In this document: piece after piece, positions 24,601 through 37,668 of the stretch
Position numbering within the stretch: the stretch's first letter is position 1
Layout: each line of letters opens with the position of its first letter
DNA from: Psoroptes ovis
Taxonomy: Eukaryota > Arthropoda > Arachnida > Sarcoptiformes > Psoroptidae
Direction: 5' to 3'
Length of the DNA: 64,000 nt
Assembly (NCBI GenBank): GCA_002943765.1
Contig: PQWQ01000011.1
Coordinates: forward strand, 868,001-932,000
Notes under the pieces: model-generated
The model's database searches: none
The model's input: the letters and a program-made list of their open reading frames with translations, nothing else
What the model was told of the DNA's origin: nothing
Translations under genes and position numbers: made by a program

Positions 24601-26209
24601 CATTCACATCGATTGAATCATCCATTAGGAATGATGATATATCCAATCACAATGGTAGTGATAAAAGAAATGAAAATGATGAGAAAAAATCATCGAATAG
24701 TGATAATAATGATCGAATTTCGATCCAAATACAAACATCATTAACTGCATCATTAGCATCTTCATCACCATCTTCGATACATTCAAATGGAAGCAGTTTA
24801 ATTGATACCACAACAAATGAATGTCCACTTTCGGCTATTCCGCCTGCATCTTCAACAAATCCTCCATTGATCTCATCCAAAGGTATTCTAAATTCATAAT
24901 AAAATGTAAACATAGTGTGATCTTAATTCCGTTATTTATATTACAGAAAGAGCTATCTGGACACCAGAAGAACAGCAATTAGCGAATGAAATACAAGAAT
25001 TTGCCAAAACATTCAAATTATGTCGATTATCCCTGGGCTTAACACAATCACAAGTTGGACAAGAATTAAGTGCATTAGGCCCTTGTTATAGTCAAAGTGC
25101 TATTTGCAGGTAAATTGAGATTAAACCTTAATATAGTTCTTCATTACTGAAAAATTAATCCTTGATTTTTTTTAAGATTTGAAAAATTAGACATCACATT
25201 GAAAAGTGCTAAGAAAATAAAGCCAGTGCTTGAAAATTGGATGCGTGAAGCAGAAGAAAAATATCGCCATAATAAAATTGTCGGAAATGTAAAGCCAGAT
25301 GCATTGATGAATGGTCTTTTGAATAATCTCAAAGATAAAGATGAAACATCATCATTGTCTCAATCGCCAGCAACTTTGATAACACCATCAACAACTGCAT
25401 CAACATTATCATCATCATTCAAAATAAGTTCAGCATTAGAATTAGTGAATGGTAGTAATAAAAATCAACAAAACACCAATAATATGATTAAAAATCCATT
25501 GATGCACATCATGAATGGTAATCAGTCGATAAATAATTCAACCACCGAAAGTGATCCTCAATTATCGATATCATCAAATATTTATAAAGCATTCATGGAA
25601 TCAAACAAAAAACGTAAACGTCGTACATCTTTTACACCAAGTGCTATCGATGCTTTGAATAAATATTTTGAACAAAACAATCATCCAAACGGTGAAGAGA
25701 TGACAAAAATATCTGAGATATTAAATTATGATCGTGATGTCGTACGTGTTTGGTTTTGTAATAAACGGCAAGCAACCAAAGCAAAATGTAAAAGTGATAA
25801 TCCAAATCAATCAACTATCGACGAATCAATAATGAATGATGATTCTAATCACAATAAATCGCTGATATCATCATCGAATGATTTACAATCAACAAAAACA
25901 ACTATTCAAACTCAACAACCAACAAACATTCCAACCATGGTTGATAATCATCAATTTTTTGCTCGTCCATTTCAACATCCAACACATGGACAAGCATTGT
26001 GTAGTCCTTCATCATCATCATCGTCATCGCCAACAGCAAAAGGATTTCAAAATAATTCCGTACCGTCGGTAGCAAATATTGCACCAATCAATTTAGAAGC
26101 AGTAGCAGCATCATCATCGCCTTCAACAACGACCCAAATAACAGCGACAAATATTAATTCAAAACCGAATTTCAATGAAAAACCTAAAGATAATGATGTA
26201 AAAAATTAA
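21680..26209 (+). CDS. pdm3: POU6-class homeodomain transcription factor (Pdm3 / POU6F orthologue), 1440 aa
   Basis: Coding exons join as 21680-22166, 22243-24882, 24947-25109 and 25177-26209, with GT-AG introns of 76, 64 and 67 bp and phases that fit; the total is 1441 codons including stop. The first ~1040 residues are low-complexity (Gln, Asn, Ser, Thr runs, then acidic segments), as in other POU6 proteins. The POU-specific domain lies at about 1045-1115 and contains SLGLTQSQVGQELSALG and YSQSAICRFEKLDIT. The homeodomain lies at about 1241-1300, starting KRKRRTSFTP and holding the recognition-helix signature RVWFCNKRQA. The SQSAICRFEKLDIT and LNYDRDVVRVWFCNKRQA wording points to POU6/Pdm3 rather than POU1-5. 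In Drosophila, Pdm3 acts in the nucleus in neuronal specification and axon targeting. The start is the first ATG after an in-frame stop about 14 bp upstream, but an earlier coding exon cannot be excluded. AATAAA at 26298-26303 is the likely poly(A) signal. Confidence 0.93.
24947..25109 (+). CDS. pdm3: Exon 3 of the POU gene, encoding most of the POU-specific domain
   Basis: This 163-bp exon lacks its own start codon. It is bounded by TTACAG at its left and GTAAAT at its right. It begins in the second base of a Glu codon, ends after two bases of an Arg codon, and encodes EFAKTFKLCRLSLGLTQSQV through SQSAIC. The Arg codon is completed by the next exon to give ICRFEKLD. The intron therefore interrupts the POU-specific domain at the conserved ICR|FEKLD position. 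Confidence 0.93.
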
Positions 26210-27586
26210 GAATTAAAATTTAAATTGTAAAACAAATCCTTATTTTCCTGTAAATAGATTGTAATATACGAAATTTTATATGGAAAATTTTATAAATAAT
26301 AAAATTGAAAATTGTCTTTTTATAAAATAATTTATTCATTAATTTATTAAATCAATTGACAGGCAAGAATATGATGTCAAATTTCATATTTTTTTTTGTT
26401 TCGCTAAAAACTTGCATATCTGTTTTAGATTTTAAGGACACATTTTCACAACCAATGAATATATATGATGAATACGTTGTTTGATAGTGTGTTACAAGTC
26501 GACAATTTTGAATGTTGTTTTTTTTTGTCAATCGTTTGAATTGAAATTAAAATTTATAATCATGATAATTGATTAAAAATCAAATGGAATGAATGCTAAT
26601 GAAAAGAGTGATTTCATACTGAAAAATAATAATAAATTAATCGATATTTGTAACAATAAATTTTCTTCTCTAATTTGTTCGCGTATATGTTTATGATTAA
26701 CATTTGAATTTAATTAATTAATTGATTTATTATGTTGAAATTTTGATCATTAACAAATAGTCGATGAATGTGAGTGTGATTCGTGAATGTATTGTGTATG
26801 CGTGTGTGTCTGTGTGTATGTCAGTTTTTTAAATTGAAAATTAAATTAGGAAAAATTAGAAAAAAAAATAAATTCAAAATTTATTAGTCAATCAATTAAT
26901 CGATAACAATAATAATTAATAAAAAAAATAATAATTTAAAATAATTAAAAGAAAATCAAAAATAATTAGTTAATTGAAAAAAAAGAAAAACACATGAGGA
27001 AGATCGAAATTAATTCGAAATGCTATGTAAAAAAAATTGATAGAAATTAATGTAATTTAAATGAAAATGATGAACGATACAAACATGGACACAAATAAAC
27101 GCTAATTTCATGTTTTTTTTTTCTTTAAATCAATAACCCTTTAAATTCTCGTCTATAATGTCAATCATGTATTGTATTGAATTCAGAAGAAGAACACAAA
27201 GGATTATCAGAGATATGAATTTGACATTTGTTCAGACAACCCGTCGATTATAATCATCATTGTGATCATGAAAATGTTTGTGTGTATTATTTTGTATTGT
27301 GTAAATTATAAAATTGTGAATTAATTTAGTTAATTTAATTTTCCTAAATTTTGTTGATAAAAACAATATGAAATGTTGTCAATGTTGAAATGAATTCATG
27401 TATGCGCTTTGAATCATTTGAAAAAAAAGAGAATAAAACAATGTTTAATATGAAAATTTGACTAATCAAGAATTCAAGTGAATAGAATTCGATTGATATT
27501 TTGAATGATGAAACGTATTTCGAAGTGTATCAATTTTTTTTTCTGCATAATTTTTCGTTTGATCAGAGTTAATTTTATCATTATTA
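26210..27586. other. Convergent intergenic region and 3' UTRs
   Basis: Lies between the stop codons of the POU gene (+) and ATP-citrate lyase (-), so it holds both 3' UTRs. AATAAA at 26298-26303 serves the POU gene. On the minus strand a possible AATAAA (TTTATT at 26880-26885) is a candidate for ATP-citrate lyase, which would imply a ~700-nt 3' UTR. The rest is AT-rich with no open frame worth calling. Confidence 0.6.
26298..26303 (+). terminator. Polyadenylation signal of the POU gene
   Basis: AATAAA 89 bp after the stop codon at 26209, the first canonical hexamer downstream. Confidence 0.6.
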
Positions 27587-27928
27587 TTATGGTATTGAAT
27601 TGCTACTACTACTTTGTTCGGGCATAATGTATGATATATCATCCCATGGATGACGATATAATCCTTGTTTTAATCGTTTTTGATCTAAATAATGACCTAT
27701 TTAAATAAAATAAATGGTGGATGATAAATGAAATCTGAATATGAGGAAAATTTTAATGGGAAACAAACCAATGAATCCAATGGTACGACCAAGCACAAAT
27801 AATCCATTCAATACGCCAATGTCTAAATATTCTTGTGCTTCTTCACGTGTGAAACATCCACTATTTCGAAGTAAATCAACAACCGAAACGGCGACAATGC
27901 CATCAACATTCAGTATTAGATTTGGTTT
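27587..27928 (-). CDS. ACLY: Last two coding exons of ATP-citrate lyase
   Basis: Exon 27928-27769 encodes KPNLILNVDGIVAVSVVDLL through the start of GFIG. Exon 27696-27587 encodes HYLDQKRLKQGLYRHPWDD and the end of the protein, with TAA at 27589-27587. The long exon read without splicing would end prematurely after TTSK. The junction restores the conserved ITTSKKPNLI, which supports the intron at 27929-27988; the second intron is 27697-27768. Confidence 0.95.
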
Positions 27929-30900
27929 CTAATAAATTAATCAAAATAATCATTGAAAATTCATTCAATCGAAATATAAATTTCTAACCTTTGATGTTGT
28001 TATTTTTTCAACTTCTAGCGCATAGTCTAACACCGGTGTTGCTGGAAATGTTTGTTTGACATAATCTTTCATTAATTTCACTCTCATGTCAGGATTGTTG
28101 ATCGATTTAACTCGATGACCAATGCCCATAATTAATTCACCTTTTTTACGCATTTGATTAACAAATTCCATCGGAATAGTACCTGAATCATATGCTTGGC
28201 TGAATTGGCGTGCAGCGCCGTCTAATGCACCGCCAAATCTATCACCAATCGTCAGTAATCCTGAAACCAAAGATGATACAAGATCTTTGCCAGCACGAGC
28301 GCAAACAATAGTGTTATGTGCGCCAGAAACTGCTGGCCCATGGTCAGCTGTCACCATGAGGACCATTTCAAAAAATTTCGTGGCATATGTTGGCAAACGT
28401 CGCTGAAACCACAACAATGATAATGTACCACCGATGCCCAATTCTTCTTTGATTACACGAGTGATTGGTATACCAGCATATGTCAATTCGTTTCCACGTT
28501 CATCACAAATGGTTGTCATGAACGATGCTGGCTTACGAATAATACCTAATTCACGAGCCCAATCATAATCCATGGGCACGGTTGGTGGAGCAACTTCTTC
28601 TTTGGGAACGATAATGTTGGCTTCGACCAATTGCTGATACACTTGATTGATAACGTTGCCGAGTTCATCGAATGTATTAGGAACATGTGCGCCGTGTTCA
28701 CGCAAAGCTTTATTCTTGGCAACAGCAGTTTCACGATCAGAATTAGCACAAGCACCGGCATGTCCAAATTGAACTTCGGAATTAAACATGCTTGCACAGG
28801 TTCCAATGCACCATGCAATCAATGGTTTAGTGATTCGGCGATCTTTGAGTGCATCACAAACATCATATTCTTCAACGCCACCTACTTCACCGAGTAATAC
28901 CATCATTTTGACATCTGGATCGGCTTCATAACGTAAAAGATGATCCAAAAATGTTGTACCAGGATAACGATCACCACCGATGGCAATACCTTCATAAACA
29001 CCATTGGTCGATCGTGATATGATATTATTTAATTCGTTGGACATTCCACCTGATCGTGAAACATATGCAACTGAACCAGGTCTATGAAGTTTAGAGCTCA
29101 ATAAATTGTCCATCATACCACCAGTGTTTCCTATTTTGAAACAACCTGGTTTAATACCACCAACAGTAGCAGGTCCAATAATTGTAACACCTTTTGATCG
29201 AGCCATTTTTATCATTTTTCGAGTGAGATTCTCTGGTATACCTTCAGCAATAATAGCGATTGTTCTGATTTGAGGATATTCTAATGTTTCCAATGTTGAA
29301 TCATATGCTGAACGTAATGATGCGAAACTTATCAATACATCAGCTTGTGGATGTTTATTCATAGCATCAGACATATTTTTATAAACAGGAATGAGAATTT
29401 CTTTATGGCCCCAATAAAATTTTTGTCTATGATCACCGGAAAATGGATAAATCATTGCAACTACTGACCACTCTTTGCGTGAACAAGCGAAATCAAAATC
29501 GAGCATCGATTGTACAGCACGACTTTGCATGCCCCAAACAATTGCACGAGTACGAGATGTGAATAAAGGACGAGTCAATTTAGATGTTTGTGATGCGATT
29601 GGTGGCGAAAATGTTGGTGTGAAATTATTATTGATTGATGGTGATGTCATGCCACCATTGAAACCGGGTGAAAAAGCATCAGCACCCATATGGCTAGGCA
29701 ATAGAAAATTCGCTGTGGTCAATTTCGTTTCAGGCAGTTGAGGAATTTCTTTGCGATTCAATGCCATTGCAACGATGGCTGTCATATGTGTTTCAGGACC
29801 GAAAACATGGACAGGCACGCCTAGTGTATTGCCAGTTTCACGCATTACACGTAAGCCTTCTTGATAATTAGGTCCAGCACGACGCACGAAAATCGAAACA
29901 TTATGTTCAATCAATTTTGTTTGGAATTCTCTTAATGCTTTGACGATTCCTTTGAATGTGGCAGCAACATTTGTGAAATTTGCAATACCACCACCAATAA
30001 GCAATATTTTGCCTTCTGGATGTTTTTCTTTGGTCATTAATGATAAAATTGTTTTTGCATATTCGTATGTTTGTTGTTCAGATGGAGCACCGGAATATTC
30101 ACCATAATTGGCTAATTCTTTTGCACCGCCAAGTTCACAAATAGTATCGGCATAAATGACTGAAGCTCCACCGCCGGCAACCATTGTCCAAATTCTACCT
30201 TTTTTATTCAATATTGTCAGCTTTAGACTGGCGCCAGATTTTGAATCAAGATCAGCAATATAAGCTTCTTCAGGAAATGCATCACGGCCAAATGGCGGTG
30301 GGAAATCGATTTCACCCCATTTTTGTTTGCAGAGATATTCAGCCGTAGCATCAAGTTTGGCCGCTAAATCAAGTATGTAAATTGAATCTTTGATCACTAA
30401 AAATAAAGAAAAAGAAATAGAATCAATTATGTTTGAATATCATCAAGTATGAAACAAACCTAATGGATTAATTTCTAAATAAGTAAAATATAATTGGACA
30501 TATACTCGATAAAGATCAACAATGAATTTAGTGACTGATTCTTTTTTATCTAACGGTATATTTATTAATAATTTATCATAAACTTCTTTCTCATCGATAG
30601 CTCCATCAATTGGAATTTCATATCGCAATGCTTTTGAATCAACATCACCAATATCAACACCGCCAACATGATAAAATAGTATGACATCTGCTGTACGATG
30701 TGAATAAATACAAATATATGCCTCTTCTTCAGGCGTATGCTGAACAAATGGTTCAATGATGAAATTTCTAAGCTTTCCAACTGATGATCCAATCTAAAGT
30801 ATAAAACATGGATATTAAATTTAAAATTTAATGATGCCAATTCACTGAATACCTGAATATCATTGCACATGTATTTGTTTAAAAATTCTTTACATCCATT

Positions 30901-31195
30901 CAAATCAGTGCCAACTTTGATTAGGCCAAGTTTACCACGACGTTTTATCAATTGATCTGGTTTGATTACTAATTTCTACAAAGATAATGACAAAAATTAG
31001 GAATACAAATGAATTTTTGAATCGAAAAACAAATAGTGGACTTACTTCATTTTTTAGCCATGAATTCAGAACGGCCAAATCATTGAGATTTGTCTTTTCA
31101 TCAATCGAAACAAATCTCGATGTGATTGCAGTTGAATTTAAATAATGATTTAATAAATTTTTACCAGTTGCTTCACGTATTGCTTTCGCAGACAT
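27587..31195 (-). CDS. ACLY: ATP-citrate lyase (ATP-citrate synthase), 1094 aa
   Basis: Coding exons on the minus strand: 31195-31046, 30975-30853, 30793-30460, 30396-27989, 27928-27769 and 27696-27587. Introns are 70, 59, 63, 60 and 72 bp, all GT-AG with matching phase; the sum is 1095 codons including stop, close to the ~1100 aa of animal enzymes. The enzyme makes cytosolic acetyl-CoA and oxaloacetate from citrate, CoA and ATP, feeding fatty-acid and sterol synthesis. Seen in order: N-terminal ATP-grasp/CoA-ligase part (LIKRRGKLGL, YFTYLEINPL, GGGASVIYADTICELGG), a variable linker of ~60 residues rich in Ser, Thr, Asn and Pro, the CoA-binding part (RSGGMSNELNNI), the phospho-histidine loop FGHAGACAN (His near 747), and a citrate-synthase-like C-terminus (GPAVSGAHNT, GIGHRVKSINNPDMR). 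The start MSAKAI agrees with animal homologues. The C-terminus ends in a short Ser-rich tail. It is convergent with the POU gene. Confidence 0.98.
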
Positions 31196-32650
31196 TTTTG
31201 AGAATGAAATTCACTGTTTACTTTCAAGTATTTCAATTTTCACGAATGATTTTATCCGTTATCGATCCTTGATTTTTTTTCTTACGATTAAATCTATTAA
31301 ATAATAGAAAAAAATAAAAAAAAATTTCAAAGATAAAAATCTAAATTACAACATTGAAACATTTCATTTTTATTAAATCATCATATAATATTGATGATAA
31401 TGAACACGCGTTGTCATTCATTATTGCTACAATATTATTATCAAATTAAATAGGAAAATAATTTTCATGGCAACAATCGCTTGATAATTTGCAAATCACA
31501 TTTTTTCAAAAAATTATAACATTCGATTATTATCATTATCATCATCATCATTTTTTTGTCACAGAAGTCTTAATAATGAGAAAAATGATGAATGAAATAA
31601 TAATCAATGAATGAAAAATGGTCTGATTTTTTCATAAAAATTAAAATATAAAAGTACGTACACATAGATATACAACAGAGAACGAGTTACTTAGGTACAA
31701 TTTGCAATCAAAAATAAATGAAATCATACGATGTGTCAATTTTGCAATCGAAAAAAAAAATCAACCAATTGCTACTTACAAATAGAATACTTTAAGGGTT
31801 AATGAATATTATTAGTTTTTTTTCTCTCAAGTTTCTGTTAGTGATTTTTGAACAACAAATGAAAATTTTTACCACTTTTGGGTTAGCCTAATAAAATGAC
31901 AATGACAAACATTGAGGAAAAATTTTAGACAAAATAAAATTTACGAAAAGAAAAAAAAAACAAAACGGAAAAAAACCTTTTCAATGAAAATACGTCAATG
32001 CCATCACACAAAATTTGAAAAAAAAACACAAAGGTCAATAAAAGCATCAAAAATCAAAATAATAATAATAGTTATGAAATGAATTTTTAGAAATTTAAAA
32101 TGAAATGGCGTCATTATTATTATTATTGTTATTAAAGATAATCGATTTACATATTTCAGGATGCATAAATATGAATTTGTTGATTTTTTTTTCATATCAA
32201 AACAATTGCATTTTGCTGCTGATTTTCAAATCGATTGATTGAATTCGTTTTTCAAGATAAAAAAAATTCAAATTTACACGTAATTCAGAGTCAAATAACT
32301 TGGACCGCACACACACACAAACACGAAATTTTTGAAAAAAACTAACAAATAATTATTCAATCATAAATACCTCGACTAATCAAAAATTATTTGAATCATT
32401 TTCTGCGAGTATATTGAATTTCAAAATTCAAATTAAAATATATTCATTACGAAAAAAAAACATTGATTCAAAACATGGAACAAGTCAATTTACTATATAT
32501 AAAAGAACTAATTTTGTATGATAAAATGATAATAATTTAATTTGAAAATGATAATAATGGAAAATGATGATGATTATGTAATATACTTACTTATTATTCA
32601 ATTTAAAAAAAAATTTAAGCAATATTCATGTATTTATCATGCAAACATGT

Positions 32651-32668
32651 ACACACACACACACACAC
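32651..32668. repeat. (AC)n microsatellite
   Basis: Nine AC units in a row, flanked by ATGT and GCATATG. Confidence 0.95.
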
Positions 32669-35600
32669 GCATATGTACGCGTATTTTGAATACTGTTTTA
32701 TTTTTCGAAAATAATGAAAAAATTGAATAATCAATCAAAATCAAATTGAAATCGTTAAAATGACGAACATTTGAAAAAAATTAATAATATCATAATTCAT
32801 ATCAAATGGTCATAATTGCATAATTTTCAAAATAAAATTCAAGCTAAATACCCTCGATTATATGCTACGATAAAATCAAATAATTGATTGATTCAAAATT
32901 ATCTGGAAAATTCAATAGAGTTTGATTTATTTTGAATTATTCAAAAAAATAAAAAATAAAAAACGAAAGGAAACAAGATAAACGAATAAACAAAATGAAC
33001 CCACCGATAATTTTAAAGTGAAAAACAAAAAAAAAATTATGAAATTTCCTATTTATTATTATTATTATAATTTTAAATTACAAAATTTTTCAAACGAAAA
33101 AATATGATTTTTTTCTCAATTTGAAAATTTTGTTGTAAACATATATGATATATGATATACGTGCACTATTTAAAGTCGATATATACATGCACTTATGGGA
33201 ATTTTGAATTTTTTCATTTTCAAAATAATAATTATTTTAAAAAATTATTATTACGACATTGAAATATTTTGACATAGAAATAAACGAACGAATAACGACA
33301 AATAAAGTGTTGGGAAAATGAACAAAAAAAAAAAAAAAAATATTGCACTCAATTTTTGGAAGTTATAATTAATAGGAAAAGAAAAAAAAATGAATGAATG
33401 AGAAAGTGAATTGAAATAGTGTAAATTCAATAATAATAATAATTTCATGAAAAGTCATATAAGGTGAGAGATTCAATAGTAAAAATCAAAAATTCAATTA
33501 ACAATATTTTACCTGAATAATTATTTTTTTTTAAATTGATGGAAATTATAAATATTGGAATGTCTATTTGGAATTATTTGTTGTTGTAGGAAAAATACTG
33601 TACAAACACTAAGTGAAAAATCAAATCAATTTAATTTTAAAAAATTTCATGTTTTGTTCAAAGCATTTTGCTGTTTGTCGATGAACTAAAATGAAAATTT
33701 TTTTTTTTGCCTAAATTTGTCTAAAATGATGAAGCATAAATGTGAATGTGTGAGTGAGTGTGTGTGTGAAAGATTAATATATTAATCACAAAATATGGAA
33801 AAAAATTAATTTACACATAAAAAATTGAAAATATTAAATATTAAACTTGAATAAATAATCATCCAAGTACAAATGTTTATTTCTCTCTCTTTCAAAATTA
33901 ATTGTCACTTTTATATTTCAAAAAATTAAAAATTTGTCGAAATTTTGATAGATTAATCGATATGATCATTTGTAGAAATTTTTTTTTTTTTGGCAAAAAT
34001 TATTTATCGAAATTAAAAAATTATTTTTCAAATTAAAAAAATAAATGCGCACATGTGTCACACACACATTTGAATAAAATTTTGAAATTGATTTCATTTG
34101 ATTAAACATTCAAATACATTTCATCAGCATTCAAATATCATTTCAATTTGTTGTATTTGAATCAAATCAAATCAATTTTTCTATGAGAATTTTCATTGAT
34201 TAAACAAATAAATAATTAAATAAAAAAATTCAAATAAAAAAAAATATGCGATTCTCATATTTAATACATTCAACAACAATTTACCATCATTTAAATTATT
34301 ATCATTATTTGATGATGATGATGATGATGATGTTTTCAAATTGCAATAATAAAAAATTTTACAGCAACAAACACGCTATCAAACATATTTGTACTGTATT
34401 TGTACAATAATATAATATGAGAAACAAAAAAAAAATATTTTCAAAGGTAAATTTTTATAAATATGAATATATGAAGAAAGATAGATAGATAGATAGATAA
34501 CGTATATGATACAATATTGAATATAAATTTAAATATATATTCAATGCATACGCATGTTTTTCAAATGTTTTCTCTTCGGAAAAAAAAATTAATTTTCCAA
34601 GAAAAATATTTGCCAACATTTTTCATTTTATTTTGCTTTGCTTTTGATAAATCTTAATTTAAATTTTCAATTTTCAATATTACATTCCTCATGATAAAAG
34701 AGAAACTGAACATACAACGAAATAGAAAATTTTTACCTCAATTATTATTACATAAGTAATAATAAACATTGGAATAAAAAAAAACTCAATGCCGATGACG
34801 TATCTAATGTAAGTCAGTAATTTAAGCTTAGCGGACAAATCAGGTGATACTAATAATAATGCTGATGATGGAAATGGAAACAAGTTACCTTTGCTGCTGC
34901 TGACGACGACAAAGTTTCATTTTCATTTTTTTAATATTTATTTTTAGTAATTTTTACTACATAAAACGAAATATTATTATTATTATCATAATCTAAGATA
35001 ACAACAATGTATTTGGATGCAGCTTTTTTTTGCTTTTATGGATACGCATCTCTTATATAATGCATTTATTGAAATGAGGAATGATAATGATTGCAAGCAA
35101 ACGGATGGATAATATTGCCGCTTTTACTGGATTTTTTAAAATACTTTTTTATGCTGGAGAAAATACTTGCATTTTCACAGAGAAAAAAAATGGAAAAAAA
35201 TTGAAATTTTCAAGCCTTTCAAATTTTCAATGAATTAATCATCAACTAGTAAAAAATTATAATTATATGATTAATTGAGTGTGTAATTAATTGAAAAACG
35301 TCAATGAAAATTTTTGCAAGATTTTCCTTTCAAATGGAATAATTTATTTAGTTTTATTCACATTAATAAAACATGAATTTCAATTCAAAAAATTGAAAAA
35401 AATATTCTTGAATGAAATATTTATGCAAGAATTTTGCAAGAATAAAAATTTCAAGAAAAAATATGAAAGAATTGACTTACAGTTGAATTTTTGATGTCAC
35501 TTAAAATAGTGGAAAGAAGATTTTTCTATGAATCTTTAAAATTCAATTAACTTTGATTGATTGATTGATTGATTTTGATCAATAATTAAACAAACAGTTG

Positions 35601-36640
35601 GCCGATTAAACGTTCACAACAAATTGATGTTTTTGGGAAAAATGAATGAACTAAACAATATAACGGACGAATATTGTAGCTGATTAACCAGAAATCAAAT
35701 GAAACAAACAAGAATTTTTCGTTATTTGGACTTATTAATTGAAGGAAAACAAACGAAAAAAAAACGACAAAAAATTCCAGCGTAAAATACTTGATTGAAA
35801 GACAATATTATTCAATGATTAATAAATAGGAGAAAATCCTTGATTATTGATAATAACAAATTGGTTGAATTGAGAAATTTTGTTGGTGTTTTATTGTTGC
35901 TTATTGTCGGTGTTGTTGTTGTTGTTGATCACAACAGTTGAAATATTTTATCAATAAAAAAAAATAATAAATGAACGATTGAATAGATATTGAATTTCAA
36001 ATTTGAAAAAACAAAAAACAAAAATGTCAAAAAATTTTAAAATTAAAATTCAAAAATTAAAATTGATTAAAAAGGAAATTGAAAATGATTATTCATTATT
36101 CGGTTTGATTACACAAACATCCACATTTGTACTATAATTGATTAATCAATCGATTGATTGGAAAATAAATGAATGAAATTTTGAAGCTTAAATTCAATTA
36201 AAACACAGCAACAATTTGTTCATTGTCTAATTGAAATATGATGCAAAAACAATGTAATATCGTTGTATTATCATCATTATTATTATTATTATTATTATCA
36301 ATTACTATTATTATTGCATGGTATTTTCTTATTTTTTTTAAATATTATTTTTAATATCTTTTACACGACAACATTTAAATAATAATAATAATAATAAACA
36401 TCTTTAAATACTTAGTTATATCAATACAAATAACAAAAATGTATGTTGAAAAACACCGCACCACGATTGTGAATAAATAATAAATAAACAAACACGCGAG
36501 TTGTTCATGTATCTCTATAATCTATTCATTCATTCATACATTTATTTATTTATTTTTAATTTTATTTTATTTTTGCTCAATTTTTTTTCTTTGCTTTGCT
36601 TCTCATCATACGAAATGAAATGATAGAAACAAATTATATA

Positions 36641-36720
36641 TCGGGTTGTCTGAAAAGTTTATTTTGATTAATCAATAGAGTTGCTCATGAAAATCGACTA
36701 GAACTTTCTGGACAACCTAA
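36641..36720. mobile_element. Mariner-like MITE, 80 bp (subfamily B)
   Basis: TCGGGTTGTCTGAAAAGTTT at the left and the complement of TTAGGTTGTCCAGAAAGTTC at the right form imperfect ~20-bp terminal inverted repeats. The element is flanked on both sides by TA (36639-36640 and 36721-36722), the target duplication expected for Tc1/mariner. The core GAGTTGCTCATGAAAATCGA is the reverse complement of the core of the copy at 48462-48542, so the two are members of one family inserted in opposite orientation. There is no coding capacity. Confidence 0.9.
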
Positions 36721-37210
36721 TACCAACACATATAACACGAAACCAAGCAGCAAATAGCAGCAGCAGCAGCACATGTTTTTTCCATGTCTTCACATAACAT
36801 AATCTCACTATTTTTTATTTGAATTTTTTTTATTTAATAGTGAATCGTAGTCGTTTCTCTTTCATTCATGAAATTTTTAAATTTTTTTTTTGAATCCGAA
36901 GGTTGGCGATTCAAGAGTTTTTTGACTGATTCATGATTGCCGCCGATTTTGAATAGAAATTATTCGAGATCGAATCGCGCTACGTCAAAATTTTGATTTT
37001 GATTAACGCTTGAACAAGTCTTCGACGACTTCGTCGATCAACCAAGCTTTGATTCATCAAATATGATTATGAAAAACGCATGTCAATGACGTATATTTGA
37101 TCATTGAAAGTATGATTTAATTTTTCTTTTTTGATCAATGATCAAAGACAGTAGATGGCAATTTAATCGTCAAATGTTGAATATGAAAAAATTGAAAATA
37201 AGGTTCAAAT

Positions 37211-37216
37211 TTTATT
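37211..37216 (-). terminator. Polyadenylation signal of the small membrane-protein gene
   Basis: AATAAA on the minus strand, 37 bp beyond the stop codon at 37253. Confidence 0.55.
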
Positions 37217-37252
37217 TAGATGTTAATACTAAGATTAATAACTTAGTCATAT

Positions 37253-37668
37253 TCAAAAACGCATTGGATATTGCTGTTGTTGTTGAGGTTGTTGTTGTTG
37301 CATTTGTGGTAAAAATTGTTGTGGTGATTGTTGTTGAATAGTGTTTGGTGTTGTTTGTTTTTTCAACATTAAATTTAATCGTTCTTCTTCATCGGTTCCT
37401 GGTTTGAATAAACAATATAAAATCAATGATAATAATATTAAACCGAATAATATTGTGAATATTAACATGAATAAAAATATAATATTCGGCAACAATACTG
37501 GGTATGTAGCTGATTCATCGTAATCATCATCATCAATATTTAGTTTGTCGTTGACATTCATGTGATAATGTTTTCTTGACATTTCCTCAAATAATTTACG
37601 TAAATATACTGAATTAATTTCTGACTAAAAACAAATCAGAATTTGACTTTCAAAACTGTGTTTACCAT
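37253..37668 (-). CDS. Small single-pass membrane protein, Gln-rich tail (unrecognised)
   Basis: The secure part is a 109-codon frame from 37582 to 37253. It has an acidic stretch (NIDDDDYDES), one strongly hydrophobic segment of ~25 residues (LPNIIFLFMLIFTILFGLIL), a KPGTDEEER juxtamembrane patch and a Gln/Pro-rich tail ending YPMRF. The frame stays open 14 codons upstream to a splice-acceptor-like TTTTTAG. Just beyond a 41-bp possible intron (37625-37665) is ATG|GTAAAC, so the start may be an exon carrying only ATG at 37668-37666, giving 124 aa. If that very short intron is wrong, translation starts at 37582. TTTATT at 37211-37216 (AATAAA on the minus strand) lies 37 bp past the stop and supports a real transcript. 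It lies about 870 bp downstream of the ABCA gene on the same strand. I do not recognise the family. Confidence 0.65.

Larger units (their letters stand above)
31196..37252. other. About 6 kb AT-rich spacer upstream of ATP-citrate lyase
   Basis: Contains the ATP-citrate lyase 5' UTR and promoter, which I cannot delimit. It also holds A and T runs, (CA)n at 32651-32668, (TAGA)n near 34481-34500, (GAT)n near 34313-34332, (ATT)n near 36271-36297, and a MITE at 36641-36720. No frame longer than about 70 codons has gene-like composition. Confidence 0.65.

Noticed and set aside
24410..24913. Minus-strand frames overlapping the POU gene's exon 2
   Set aside because: They are antisense shadows of the Asp/Ser-rich coding exon and its GAT repeats.
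27231..27245. TTCAGACAACCCG matches the end of the MITE at 36641
   Set aside because: No partner inverted repeat lies about 80 bp away on either side and no family core is present, so a chance match is likelier than a fifth copy.
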